Below are positions 15,601 to 23,546 of a stretch of 36,956 bases of DNA, piece by piece. The notes under the pieces are model-generated. The model was not told where the DNA came from, made no database searches, and saw only the letters and a list, made by a program, of their open reading frames with translations. Source of the DNA: Flavobacteriaceae bacterium (lineage in GTDB: Bacteria > Bacteroidota > Bacteroidia > Flavobacteriales > Flavobacteriaceae); the NCBI GenBank assembly GCA_019634365.1, contig JAHQVM010000124.1, positions 1 to 36,956 on the forward strand, written 5' to 3'. A program made the translations under genes and the position numbers. Positions within the stretch are counted from its first letter, which is position 1, and each line of letters opens with the position of its first letter.

Positions 15601-16486
15601 GGCTTTTGTGTAAAATGTTTGGAGCGTTAAGTGCAATAAAATAGACGTCTTCAAGATGAGGCGTTGTGGGTTGGAATCCCGGAAGGGTTTCTTCGGAATA
15701 CACTCGTATTTTTAAACTGTGATCCGCATTAAAACTGGAAGACAACACTGCGTATTGGTTTTCGGCCTGAGTCAACTCATTTTTATCTATGTCCTTGATC
15801 CAAATATTTGCGTCCAATTGTTGGATCGCTTCCTCGGGCGTGCATCGCAATACAATTTTACCGTGGTTCATAACGGCCATATCCGAGCATAGTTCTTTTA
15901 CGTCCTCTACAATATGCGTAGAAAATATCACCGTATTTTCTACCCCGACTTCCCTCAAAACATTCAAGAATCTGTTGCGTTCTGCAGGATCCAATCCAGC
16001 AGTGGGCTCATCCACAATGATGAGTTTGGGTTTGTTCAACAACAATTGTGCGATCCCGAAGCGCTGTTTCATTCCCCCCGAATACCCACTTACATGTTTT
16101 TTCCGCACTTCGTATAAATTGGTTAACTCCAATACATATTGCACCATCATGCTTCTTTCCTTTTTTGAAGCGATTCCTTTAAGAAGCGCGAAGTAATCCA
16201 ATAATTTTTCTCCAGAGATTTTTGAGTACACACCAAAGGATTGGGGCAGGTAGCCAAGAAGTTTCCTCAATTCCTTGGGATCTTTAAGGACATTGATGTC
16301 ACCCAACGTAATAGATCCCGAATCCGGTTGTTGCAGTGTGGCAATGGTACGCATCAAAGAAGATTTACCTGCGCCGTTGGGGCCAAGAAGTCCAAACATC
16401 CCTTTTTCAATATCCATGGATAAATGGTCTATGGCTTTGGTGCCATTGGGATAGGTTTTTGTTAAATGTTGAATGGTCAATTTCAT
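15593..16486 (-). CDS. ABC transporter ATP-binding protein paired with the M1-fused permease
   Basis: A 297-residue ATPase. Walker A is GLLGPNGAGKSSLM, the Q-loop is LGYLPQSFGVY, the signature is YSGGMKQRFGIAQ, Walker B is LIIVDEPTAGLDP and the switch His is FSTHIVED. The C-terminal 80 residues (about 215-297) are an accessory domain ending HLEDVYFIAL, as in DrrA/CcmA-like exporters. Its stop overlaps the start of the permease-peptidase gene by 8 bases, so translational coupling is likely. It follows a small membrane-protein gene by 4 bases. The transport direction is presumed outward. Confidence 0.93.
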   Translation of the reverse strand: MKLTIQHLTKTYPNGTKAIDHLSMDIEKGMFGLLGPNGAGKSSLMRTIATLQQPDSGSITLGDINVLKDPKELRKLLGYLPQSFGVYSKISGEKLLDYFALLKGIASKKERSMMVQYVLELTNLYEVRKKHVSGYSGGMKQRFGIAQLLLNKPKLIIVDEPTAGLDPAERNRFLNVLREVGVENTVIFSTHIVEDVKELCSDMAVMNHGKIVLRCTPEEAIQQLDANIWIKDIDKNELTQAENQYAVLSSSFNADHSLKIRVYSEETLPGFQPTTPHLEDVYFIALNAPNILHKSHV

Positions 16487-16490
16487 AGTG

Positions 16491-16715
16491 TTATTTGTTA
16501 TTACAGAAGTTGTGTTTTATGGTTTTTAGTGCTTCGGTTTCTGCTACGGTTAGTTCTGTATTTACTTTTTGAAGTTGACGGGTTACGATGCCTTCCAAAT
16601 CGGTGGCACAAACTTCCGCAATAGCAATTATTTTGAAGAGGGGATAGGTGTCTTTGATAAAATTTCCCATCACCAATAAGAATCCGAGGATGATTTTAAG
16701 TACTAATCGATTCAT
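16491..16715 (-). CDS. Small hypothetical membrane-anchored protein
   Basis: About 74 residues from the Met in MNRLVLKIILGFLLVMGNF (an alternative start lies three codons upstream at 16724). It has one N-terminal hydrophobic helix and then a charged helical tail (LEGIVTRQLQKVNTELTVAETEAL). I do not recognise it. It is the first gene of the leftward ABC operon and lies 4 bases before the ATPase. It might be an accessory subunit or a leader gene. Confidence that it is translated is moderate. Confidence 0.55.
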   Translation of the reverse strand: MNRLVLKIILGFLLVMGNFIKDTYPLFKIIAIAEVCATDLEGIVTRQLQKVNTELTVAETEALKTIKHNFCNNK

Positions 16716-16744
16716 GTAAATCACACGACCGAATTCCAGCTTTG

Positions 16745-16765
16745 TTTCAGCGAAAACAGCTGAAA
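16745..16765. promoter_or_regulatory. Perfect inverted repeat in the divergent ABC/LytTR spacer
   Basis: TTTCAGC-N7-GCTGAAA, 21 bp with perfect 7-bp arms, lies 29 bases upstream of the small leftward gene and about 95 bases before the LytTR gene. Its size and place suit a dimeric regulator operator. The cognate protein is unknown; the adjacent LytTR protein is one candidate, although LytTR sites are usually direct repeats. Confidence 0.45.
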
Positions 16766-16859
16766 TCGGTGAACTGGGGTTGTGGGTAGGTTGAATTGGG
16801 TGAATGAAGTTTCCCGTCCGGTGATGTTATATTTCTGCCATTGAATCGTCACCTTTAAT

Positions 16860-17735
16860 ATGGTACTAACCGTTCAGCGAAATACTATCAGCTTTCAAAA
16901 CTGGAAACAGTATGCAGAACCTACATTCCATATCTTGGTGTGGGGAATGTATTTTGCTTCCATTAATGTTAAATGGACAGGCCCTTGGATTGCCGAAGGT
17001 TTCTTGCCCGATTGGGTAGCGCCCCATTTTGCCATCGCCATACCCACTCTCTTTTTATTGAATGTATATTGGTGGATTCCAACCTTTCTAAGGAAAGGGA
17101 AATGGCCTGTATTTCTCGCTATATTCCTTGGGTGTTTGGTTTGGTTCGAATTGGCTAGGGCATATATCTTTTATTCAGTATTACCTTCGGTAAGTTATTG
17201 GAATGAACTTACGGGTGAGAACAGTTTGGTGTTTGGAAAGCTCAACGTCTTGACAGCCAATTTCATTTTCTGGTCTTTTATTTTCAGGTTTACAAGGGAC
17301 TGGTTTTACAATCAGAGTTTAATTGAAAGACTTACATCGGAAAAACAAAAGCTCCTGGATTCCTTTCAATTAAAACAAAAAAGCAATCTTGTTTCTTATA
17401 CCACTATGTTCCATATTAAGAAGCACAATGGTAATTTGGCACTCAAAATATCGGCTATTGTCTGTTTTAAGGCGCAAGGTGATTTTGTGTTAGCGCTGGA
17501 TCATCAAGGACGAAAACACATCATAAACGATAGTCTTAAAAATGTTAAGGCGCAATTAAACCCGCAGGATTTTTTTCAAATCAATAGGAGCGAAATCATT
17601 CATTTTACGTATTTCAATGGGTACAAATCCCATATAAAGAATCGATTAAGGATCGATCTTGAAACTTTAGAAGATCCAATGTATACCTCCAATAGCCGAA
17701 CGCCTCAATTCAGGAACTGGATTCGAAATAGATAG
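16860..17735 (+). CDS. Membrane-anchored LytTR-family transcriptional regulator
   Basis: A 291-residue regulator. Four membrane helices occupy roughly residues 25-150 (including FHILVWGMYFASINV and WPVFLAIFLGCLVWFELA). A short coiled linker (LIERLTSEKQKLLDSFQLKQKS) leads to a C-terminal LytTR DNA-binding domain at about 185-285, with the diagnostic IVCFKAQGDFVLAL...HIINDSLKNVKAQL...FFQINRSEIIHF. It lacks a receiver domain, so the membrane part is probably the sensor. It is transcribed away from the ABC/M1 operon across a 135-base spacer that holds an inverted repeat. Control of that operon is plausible but inferred from position only. Confidence 0.88.
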   Translation: MVLTVQRNTISFQNWKQYAEPTFHILVWGMYFASINVKWTGPWIAEGFLPDWVAPHFAIAIPTLFLLNVYWWIPTFLRKGKWPVFLAIFLGCLVWFELARAYIFYSVLPSVSYWNELTGENSLVFGKLNVLTANFIFWSFIFRFTRDWFYNQSLIERLTSEKQKLLDSFQLKQKSNLVSYTTMFHIKKHNGNLALKISAIVCFKAQGDFVLALDHQGRKHIINDSLKNVKAQLNPQDFFQINRSEIIHFTYFNGYKSHIKNRLRIDLETLEDPMYTSNSRTPQFRNWIRNR

Positions 17736-17792
17736 CTATTTTTCATCAACCCAACCACATTTTTACATGGGATTGGATTAATTTTCGATACA

Positions 17793-17835
17793 TGACAATT
17801 GTCATCTTTTTGCTGCTCATACACTCCTAGTTTTG
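17793..17835 (+). promoter_or_regulatory. FNR/CRP-type operator plus -7 element for the small gene-hemN unit
   Basis: TGACAATTGTCA (17793-17804, extended to ATGAC...GTCAT) is a perfect dyad. After 23 nt comes TAGTTTTG (17828-17835), a full TAnnTTTG match. The operator takes the place of the -33 element, as in class II FNR/CRP activation. The same dyad and the same 23-nt spacing recur before ccoS and ccoI. The -7 element covers the TTG that would give a longer upstream gene start, which supports the ATG at 17863. Confidence 0.8.
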
Positions 17836-17862
17836 CTACCAGAAACTATTAAAAATTTAATT

Positions 17863-18150
17863 ATGAGCGCATTTTATTTAAAACTAAGCAAAGACTGGCA
17901 AGAAAACTTCTTACTGTATGCTGCATCGGCAATTATTGTTTCGACCTGTTTAGGGGGTCTTGCGGTATTCGCTATTTTTCAAAATGGCGGGATGTTAGTT
18001 CAAATGATACAGTTATTCTTGGTAGTAGCAATTTGTAATGCAGTACTAGCTTCCATTCTTACGGTTCAAAAACCTAAAATTGTATTGAACTCCCTCATCG
18101 CCAGTATCATTATCACATTATCCATTACAGCGATTAACCTATTGTTCTAG
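17863..18150 (+). CDS. Small hypothetical membrane protein upstream of hemN
   Basis: A 95-residue protein starting MSAFYLKLSKDWQENF with three hydrophobic segments (LLYAASAIIVSTCLGGLAVF, MIQLFLVVAICNAVLASIL, SLIASIIITLSITAINLL). I do not recognise its family. The ATG at 17863 is preferred to a TTG at 17833 because the latter lies inside the -7 promoter element. Its stop TAG shares one base with the hemN GTG start, so the two are almost surely translationally coupled. Position and promoter tie it to low-oxygen metabolism, perhaps heme or cytochrome biogenesis; that part is inference. Confidence 0.75.
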   Translation: MSAFYLKLSKDWQENFLLYAASAIIVSTCLGGLAVFAIFQNGGMLVQMIQLFLVVAICNAVLASILTVQKPKIVLNSLIASIIITLSITAINLLF

Positions 18151-19511
18151 TGTGTACCCTAGTATCAAAATATAATGTAGCCGGACCACGATATACAAGC
18201 TACCCAACAGTTCCTTATTGGGATCAAGACTCTTTTTCATTAAAATTATGGAAGGAATCTGTACATCGTAGTTTTCATGAAAGTAATGATGATGAAGGCA
18301 TAAGTGTCTACATTCACCTTCCCTTTTGTGAACGCATGTGTACCTTTTGTGGTTGCACCAAGCGTATTACAAAAAACCACGATGTCGAGATACCCTACAT
18401 ACGAAGTGTTCTCAAGGAATTTCATATGTATGTGGAGGTAATGGGTAAAAAGCCTACGATAAAGCAAATTCACTTAGGGGGAGGAACCCCCACCTTCTTT
18501 TCCCCGGATCATCTAGGGTTTCTTATAGAAGGTTTGTTCAAAATTGCCTATCGATCAGAGGACATTGAATTCAGCTTTGAGGGGCATCCCAATAATACGA
18601 CACGGGAACACCTTACCGTATTGGCGCAATATGGATTCAACCGTGTATGTTATGGTGTCCAGGATTATAATGCCCAGGTTCAGAAAGCGATCAACAGGGT
18701 ACAACCTTTCGGTAATGTACAAAAAGCCACATCCATCGCGAGAAACGAGGGGTACACCTCTGTTGGGCATGATATCATTTACGGTTTGCCATTTCAGACG
18801 CAAGCAGATGTACGAAACACCATAGAGAAAACCATAACCTTGCTTTCCGATCGCATTGCATTTTATAGTTATGCCCATGTACCTTGGATGAAGGGCAATG
18901 GACAGCGAGGATTCAAGGATATGGATTTACCAACGCCCAGTGAGAAACGCAAGCAATATGAATTGGGTAAAAAAATGCTTCTGAATGCGGGTTATGAAGA
19001 AATTGGGATGGACCATTTTGCATTGCCATCCGACGAACTTACCAAAGCAAAGCACCAAGGTACATTGCATCGCAATTTTATGGGCTATAACGCCAGTAAG
19101 ACCAAATTGATGATAGGCCTGGGGGTATCTGCCATTGGGGACAGTTGGTATGGGTTTGCGCAAAATGTAAAAAGCGTGGAGGAATACCAAGACCTTATCG
19201 CACAGAACATATTTCCAGTGTATCGCGGTCATATCTTAACCGATGAAGATCTCGTGATACGCCATCATATTCTGAATTTGATGTGCCGGTTCGAGACCCA
19301 TTGGACAGAAGATAGATGGTATTTTCCCGAATTACCCAATATTTTGGAAAAGCTGATCGAAATGCAAAAAGACGGCTTACTTACCATACACACCAATAGC
19401 ATTATCGTTACGGAGAAGGGGAAGCCCTATGTTCGCAACATTTGTTTGCCCTTCGATCTTCGGTTGCAACGCAAAAAGCCGGAAACCAAACTGTTTTCTA
19501 TGACGGTATAA
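18150..19511 (+). CDS. hemN: Oxygen-independent coproporphyrinogen III dehydrogenase
   Basis: HemN converts coproporphyrinogen III to protoporphyrinogen IX without oxygen, using radical SAM chemistry, and so supplies heme for the cbb3 oxidase under low oxygen. The protein has 453 residues, as expected. The N-terminal YNVAGPRYTSYPTVPYWD is the HemN hallmark that separates it from HemW. The radical SAM cluster is Cys60-x3-Cys64-x2-Cys67 in HLPFCERMCTFCGC, followed by LGGGTPTFF (SAM-binding GGE-like motif) and a C-terminal HemN domain. The start is GTG, overlapping the stop of the preceding small gene. The unit is preceded by the dyad operator at 17793 and ends at a strong bidirectional terminator facing the cco operon. 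Confidence 0.97.
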   Translation: MCTLVSKYNVAGPRYTSYPTVPYWDQDSFSLKLWKESVHRSFHESNDDEGISVYIHLPFCERMCTFCGCTKRITKNHDVEIPYIRSVLKEFHMYVEVMGKKPTIKQIHLGGGTPTFFSPDHLGFLIEGLFKIAYRSEDIEFSFEGHPNNTTREHLTVLAQYGFNRVCYGVQDYNAQVQKAINRVQPFGNVQKATSIARNEGYTSVGHDIIYGLPFQTQADVRNTIEKTITLLSDRIAFYSYAHVPWMKGNGQRGFKDMDLPTPSEKRKQYELGKKMLLNAGYEEIGMDHFALPSDELTKAKHQGTLHRNFMGYNASKTKLMIGLGVSAIGDSWYGFAQNVKSVEEYQDLIAQNIFPVYRGHILTDEDLVIRHHILNLMCRFETHWTEDRWYFPELPNILEKLIEMQKDGLLTIHTNSIIVTEKGKPYVRNICLPFDLRLQRKKPETKLFSMTV

Positions 19512-19542
19512 TTCCGGTAATTACAAAAAACTATATACCATA

Positions 19543-19572
19543 AAAAAAGTGCCTGTGAAGGCACTTTTTTAA
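19543..19572. terminator. Bidirectional terminator between hemN and the cco operon
   Basis: A perfect 11-bp stem AAAAAAGTGCC / GGCACTTTTTT with a 6-nt loop. A-rich and T-rich flanks on both sides allow it to end the rightward hemN unit and the leftward cco unit. Confidence 0.92.
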
Positions 19573-19595
19573 GGTCGGATTTCTACATAATTTGG

Positions 19596-19730
19596 TTAGT
19601 CATTATGTTTCGATTTTTCGTTAGCCATAGCATAGATTACCAAGAACATGATAACAATGACTACTAAAAATACGCCAAGGAGAATGGCACCCATTCCCCA
19701 ATTTACAAGTGGTAAGGAAAGTATATTCAT
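19596..19730 (-). CDS. 44-residue single-pass membrane protein at the end of the cco operon
   Basis: Leftward from the ATG at 19728-19730 to TAA at 19596-19598: a 44-residue protein beginning MNILSLPLVNWGMGAILLGV, then one long hydrophobic helix (FLVVIVIMFLVIYAM) and a charged tail ANEKSKHND. It starts 16 bases after the SafE-like gene and is followed by the bidirectional terminator, so it fills the last position of the operon. Its layout resembles small oxidase-assembly or accessory subunits (CcoS-, CcoQ-like), but there is no sequence match I can name. It is probably real given its place, spacing and composition. Confidence 0.65.
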   Translation of the reverse strand: MNILSLPLVNWGMGAILLGVFLVVIVIMFLVIYAMANEKSKHND

Positions 19731-19746
19731 AATAGTAGGATTTAGA

Positions 19747-20454
19747 TTAATGACAACTATGTTCGGCGGCTACTTGTTCTATTGCCACCTTTTCTGAAGG
19801 GGACACGTAAGGAATCCCCAGGCCTAATCCCCTTAAAACAAAAAGTGCACCTACGATCACTACAAATACGGGAATCATTTTCACGATTCGTTTTCTAGCA
19901 GTTCCTTTTAAGAAATTTCCGATGTAAATGGCACTGGTCATAAGTGGGATGGTTCCTATACCGAAAAGCACCATATACAGAGCTCCCGTCCACATGTCTC
20001 CAGTTCCGATGGCTCCAAAAACGGCCATGTAAACCAATCCGCAAGGCAATAGACCATTCAGAAATCCTAACGTAAAGAATGTACCGGGTTTTTTCTTTTT
20101 TATTTCAAGTCCAATGGCACTTTTTAGCTTGGAAATACCTCGATAAATGGGTCGTGAAATAGGATATCTATTGAAAAATTTATTGGGAATTAAGATTACT
20201 GCAATCATAAGAATACCAATGATGATAGACAGTTGTTGTTGCAAGCCAAAGAGCTGCAATCGTTTCCCTAATACCCCGAAAATGAACCCCAGAAACCCGT
20301 AGGTTAATAACCTGCCAATATGGTAACTTGTGATTTCGAAAAAGCGTTTGGTTTTACTTTTTCTATCCAATGGCAATAAAAAGGCAATAGGACCGCACAT
20401 CCCCACACAGTGGAAACTCCCTAAAAGTCCTAATATGATTGCAGTGTATACCAT
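19747..20454 (-). CDS. SafE/TauE-like (DsbD_2 type) membrane protein of the cco cluster
   Basis: A 235-residue membrane protein with six or seven helices. The opening IILGLLGSFHCVGMCGPIAFLLPL carries the CxxxC motif typical of the cytochrome-biogenesis/SafE-type transporter domain (DsbD_2/CcoH-neighbour family), and NGLLPCGLVYMAVFGA is the matching second repeat. Databases often call these sulfite exporters, but in cbb3 clusters they are associated with oxidase assembly and probably copper handling. The start lies directly against the ccoH stop with no spacer. A C-terminal HSCH could bind a metal, which is a guess. Confidence 0.85.
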   Translation of the reverse strand: MVYTAIILGLLGSFHCVGMCGPIAFLLPLDRKSKTKRFFEITSYHIGRLLTYGFLGFIFGVLGKRLQLFGLQQQLSIIIGILMIAVILIPNKFFNRYPISRPIYRGISKLKSAIGLEIKKKKPGTFFTLGFLNGLLPCGLVYMAVFGAIGTGDMWTGALYMVLFGIGTIPLMTSAIYIGNFLKGTARKRIVKMIPVFVVIVGALFVLRGLGLGIPYVSPSEKVAIEQVAAEHSCH

Positions 20455-20901
20455 TTAGTACATAATGGATTTTTTGTACAGATAGGGTACACCTTCGGTT
20501 TCCCATTGTATGGTAATGTTCCAACGGCCATCGACCAATCTATTGTCGGGTATGAGCAATTTAGACCCTGAAAGGACGAAAGGAACTTCGAAATCCAGTA
20601 TTTGGTTCGATGGCCGATATAGGAACACTGTGCCTTTGGAATTGGTTTGATGTATCTCTTCGGGAAAGCTAATGAGCCATCCTTCTATGGTTTTCTTACC
20701 TATTATTTGGTTTGATAAGGTCTTAAGATTGGTCTCTTGATCAATCTCTTCTTGATAGGCCATTTCTTTGGCATAGTATTCTTCTGTTACCAAATCGTGG
20801 CTGTACTTTTTATCGGTACTCATTGTAATGACCAGGTACAGGATAAATACCATAAAACTGATCATCCCAACAACGAGTCCTTTTCCCCAATTCCATTTCA
20901 T
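20455..20901 (-). CDS. ccoH: FixH/CcoH family cbb3 oxidase assembly protein
   Basis: 148 residues with one N-terminal membrane helix (LVVGMISFMVFILYLVITM), followed by the FixH hallmark YYAKEMAYQEEIDQETN and a periplasmic beta domain (VFLYRPSNQILDFEVPF...DGRWNITIQWE). CcoH/FixH binds assembling cbb3 oxidase together with the copper pump CcoI. The gene follows ccoG by 27 bases and abuts the SafE-like gene. The order ccoG-ccoH-SafE is standard for flavobacterial cbb3 operons. Confidence 0.9.
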   Translation of the reverse strand: MKWNWGKGLVVGMISFMVFILYLVITMSTDKKYSHDLVTEEYYAKEMAYQEEIDQETNLKTLSNQIIGKKTIEGWLISFPEEIHQTNSKGTVFLYRPSNQILDFEVPFVLSGSKLLIPDNRLVDGRWNITIQWETEGVPYLYKKSIMY

Positions 20902-20928
20902 ACTAAGTGATTTAAATGAATCCTTTTT

Positions 20929-22350
20929 CTATTTATAACTACGCGGCCCCAAAAAGGCAGTAGTAGTGGTTTCTATTAATTCGTCTTTACTGTAAACTCC
21001 TATTTCCACACGATCTTTGTCTCCGTCTAGAGCGCTGGCGTTAAGTTCTATAAACAAAGTGCCCTCTGCCAGTCCTTGTTGCGGTACCGTAAACTGGTCA
21101 TGCGATACGACCGAAATAGTTCCATTATGGGACAGAATTTTGAACGAAACATCATCAATGTCCTCGGTGGTCTTATTCACCAATTTGTAGGTGTACACAT
21201 TACTTATGATATTGTTATCCTTGCGCTCGTACAATTGTCCTGGTAATCTAAGGATACGGGCTTCCACATCATTGCGCAGAAACAACATTCCTACTAATAC
21301 CATAACAAGAATACCTAGGACGGCACTATATCCCTTAAGGCGCGGACCGAAAGTGAATTTGGCTTTTTTCTCAATATTTTCCTCACTGGCATATCGTATC
21401 AAGCCTTTTGGCAGTCCCACATTTTCCATCATCTTATCACAGGCATCGATACAGGCGGTACAGTTAACACATTCCAACTGTGTCCCGTTTCGAATATCGA
21501 TACCCGTTGGGCATACATGGACGCATTGAAAACAATCGATACAATCCCCTTTACCCGAAGCCGGACGGTCCTCGTTTTTTTTGAATTTGGCTCGACCCAC
21601 TTCCTTTTCCCCACGTTTGTGGTCATAGGCCACCACGATCGTTTTATTGTCCAACAATACTCCTTGCAAGCGACCATAGGGACAGGCAATGATGCATACC
21701 TGCTCACGAAACCACGCAAACACGAAGTAGAATACTCCTGTAAAGATGAGGAGCGATATAAAGGTGCTGAGGTGATGGGCAGGACCTTCTGTGATGTATC
21801 GCAATAGTTGATCACTGCCAATTAAATACGCCAAAAAGACATTGGCTATTAAAAACGAAATAATAAAAAAAACGATCCATTTTAAGACGCGTTTTTTAAT
21901 TTTCTCAGCATTCCAGGGCATTTTTTTCAGTCGAATCTGCTTTCCCCGATCCCCATCGATCCAGTACTCGATCCTCCGAAAAACCATCTCCATGAAAATG
22001 GTTTGCGGGCATATCCATCCGCAGAACAAACGACCATAAGCCACTGTAAAGAAAACCACAAAAACCACCCCAATAATCATCATGATCACAAATAGGTGGA
22101 AGTCTTGTGGCCAGAAGGGTTGTCCAAATATATTGAACCGCCGTTCCAGTACGTTGAACATGAGAAACTGGTTCCCGCCAATTTTTAGAAAAGGGGAAAC
22201 AAAAAGAATGGCGAGCAATCCATAGCTCACAATTTTACGCCATTCGTAATAGCGCCCTTCTGGTTTTTTAGGGAACACCCAAGCCCGTTTTCCCTCCGAA
22301 GTAACAGTACTTATGCTGTCTCTGAATATTTCGTTTTCGGGTGTTTCCAT
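20929..22350 (-). CDS. ccoG: Cytochrome c oxidase accessory protein CcoG (FixG, RdxA)
   Basis: CcoG is a membrane iron-sulfur protein needed for cbb3 assembly, reported to reduce Cu(II) for delivery to the active site. The 473 residues include an N-terminal helix pair, the FCGWICPQTIFMEMVFRRIEYWIDGDRG loop (polyferredoxin NapH/FixG type), further helices, a 2[4Fe-4S] ferredoxin section CIDCFQCVHVCPTGIDIRNG with CVNCTACIDACDKMM, and a C-terminal Ig-like domain (about 365-473) typical of FixG. It starts 24 bases after ccoP. All motif cysteines are present. Confidence 0.95.
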   Translation of the reverse strand: METPENEIFRDSISTVTSEGKRAWVFPKKPEGRYYEWRKIVSYGLLAILFVSPFLKIGGNQFLMFNVLERRFNIFGQPFWPQDFHLFVIMMIIGVVFVVFFTVAYGRLFCGWICPQTIFMEMVFRRIEYWIDGDRGKQIRLKKMPWNAEKIKKRVLKWIVFFIISFLIANVFLAYLIGSDQLLRYITEGPAHHLSTFISLLIFTGVFYFVFAWFREQVCIIACPYGRLQGVLLDNKTIVVAYDHKRGEKEVGRAKFKKNEDRPASGKGDCIDCFQCVHVCPTGIDIRNGTQLECVNCTACIDACDKMMENVGLPKGLIRYASEENIEKKAKFTFGPRLKGYSAVLGILVMVLVGMLFLRNDVEARILRLPGQLYERKDNNIISNVYTYKLVNKTTEDIDDVSFKILSHNGTISVVSHDQFTVPQQGLAEGTLFIELNASALDGDKDRVEIGVYSKDELIETTTTAFLGPRSYK

Positions 22351-22374
22351 AGTGAGGGTTACGCAGTGGGTTGT

Positions 22375-23349
22375 TTAGTTGTTGTCTTCAGTTTCTGCTT
22401 CATCCGTAGCTTCGCCTGGAACTTCCACATCTTCAACTGGATTTTCTTCCAGTGATTCTTCTTCAGGTGTTTCAGGATCTATCCATATTTCCCCTTCAGG
22501 TGCTTTGGGATCGGCGGGTGTTGTACCTTGAAGACTGAGTACATAGCTTGATACTTGGGCCATTTCAGAAGGTTTCAATTCAGTCTTCCAAGGCACCATT
22601 CCTTTTCCGGCCCGTCCTCCTTCAGAAATGGTTTGAAACACATTTTTAATACCTCCACCTAAAATCCAATGTTCATCCGTTAAGTTGGGTCCAATACCTC
22701 CACCGCCGTCATTTTTATGACAGGCTACGCATCGTTCCATGAAAATGGTTTTGCCCGAATTAAGGTCGTTGGCATCGGTTAATAAGGTTACCGTATTAAC
22801 ATCTACGAGATCTTTGGCAGTTTTCTTCCATGCTTCAATTTCCGCTTTGGCTACAGCAACTTCATTGGCATATTCTTCATCTTGAGTGTAATCGCCCATC
22901 ACGTGAAAGCGCACCATATAGATGGCTCCGAAAATGATCGTAGCATAAAACCCATACAACCACCATGGCGGAAGACGATTGTCTAATTCTTTAATACCAT
23001 CGTAATTGTGATCAAGGATGATTTCGTGTTCTTCCTCTAGGGGCTTGCTTCCCAATAACTTTTTATAGAATTCCTTAATCCCTTTAAACCGGTTGGCTTT
23101 TTCAAGGGCGGCCCTTTTTTCATAACGCTCTTTGGCATCCTCACTCAGGGATAAATACAGGATACGTCGCAAGGCTGCAATACAAACTTCGGCAATCACC
23201 ATCAGGAAGGTTAACAGACCAAGCACACCCCAGAACCAAGGTTTACTTATGGCTTCCGAAGGTGCCTCCGGAGAGGCAACGAACATTAATAAAAGAAACG
23301 AGACAATAATAAAGAGTATGACGCGCGTGTAAGATGCTAATGTTCTCAT
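22375..23349 (-). CDS. ccoP: cbb3 oxidase cytochrome c subunit CcoP
   Basis: CcoP passes electrons from soluble cytochrome c toward the catalytic subunit. The 324-residue protein has two membrane segments in the first 65 residues, then the CcoP N-terminal domain motif HNYDGIKELDNRLPPWW leading into another helix (LYGFYATIIFGAIYMVRF), and a cytochrome c domain with a single heme site CVACH and axial Met in GKGMVPW. Proteobacterial CcoP has two c-hemes; this one has one, as is usual in Bacteroidota. A Glu/Pro-rich acidic tail (about 290-324) ends it. The ATG overlaps the ccoQ stop (ATGA-type), so the two are coupled. Confidence 0.94.
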   Translation of the reverse strand: MRTLASYTRVILFIIVSFLLLMFVASPEAPSEAISKPWFWGVLGLLTFLMVIAEVCIAALRRILYLSLSEDAKERYEKRAALEKANRFKGIKEFYKKLLGSKPLEEEHEIILDHNYDGIKELDNRLPPWWLYGFYATIIFGAIYMVRFHVMGDYTQDEEYANEVAVAKAEIEAWKKTAKDLVDVNTVTLLTDANDLNSGKTIFMERCVACHKNDGGGGIGPNLTDEHWILGGGIKNVFQTISEGGRAGKGMVPWKTELKPSEMAQVSSYVLSLQGTTPADPKAPEGEIWIDPETPEEESLEENPVEDVEVPGEATDEAETEDNN

Positions 23350-23540
23350 AGTTTAGTTGGATTTGTGATGATCGAATCATCAAGTGGAATATTGCTTACT
23401 TCTTTAATGTGATTCTTCTTTGCGGTAAAAACCCACCAGAATAGCGCGGCAAAGAATACAAAGAATATCAGCAGTGAGATAATGGGGTAAATGGCTACAC
23501 CATCGATCTGTTCTAAATTTTGTTTTACAAACTTCAACAT
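23346..23540 (-). CDS. ccoQ: cbb3 oxidase subunit CcoQ
   Basis: A 64-residue single-pass protein: a short N-terminus, a helix YPIISLLIFFVFFAALFWWVF, then a basic stretch KKNHIKEVSNIPLDDS. This matches CcoQ (FixQ), which stabilises the oxidase complex. It lies 6 bases after ccoNO and overlaps ccoP by 4 bases. Its identity rests on size, topology and position. Confidence 0.88.
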   Translation of the reverse strand: MLKFVKQNLEQIDGVAIYPIISLLIFFVFFAALFWWVFTAKKNHIKEVSNIPLDDSIITNPTKL

Positions 23541-23546
23541 CTCTTA

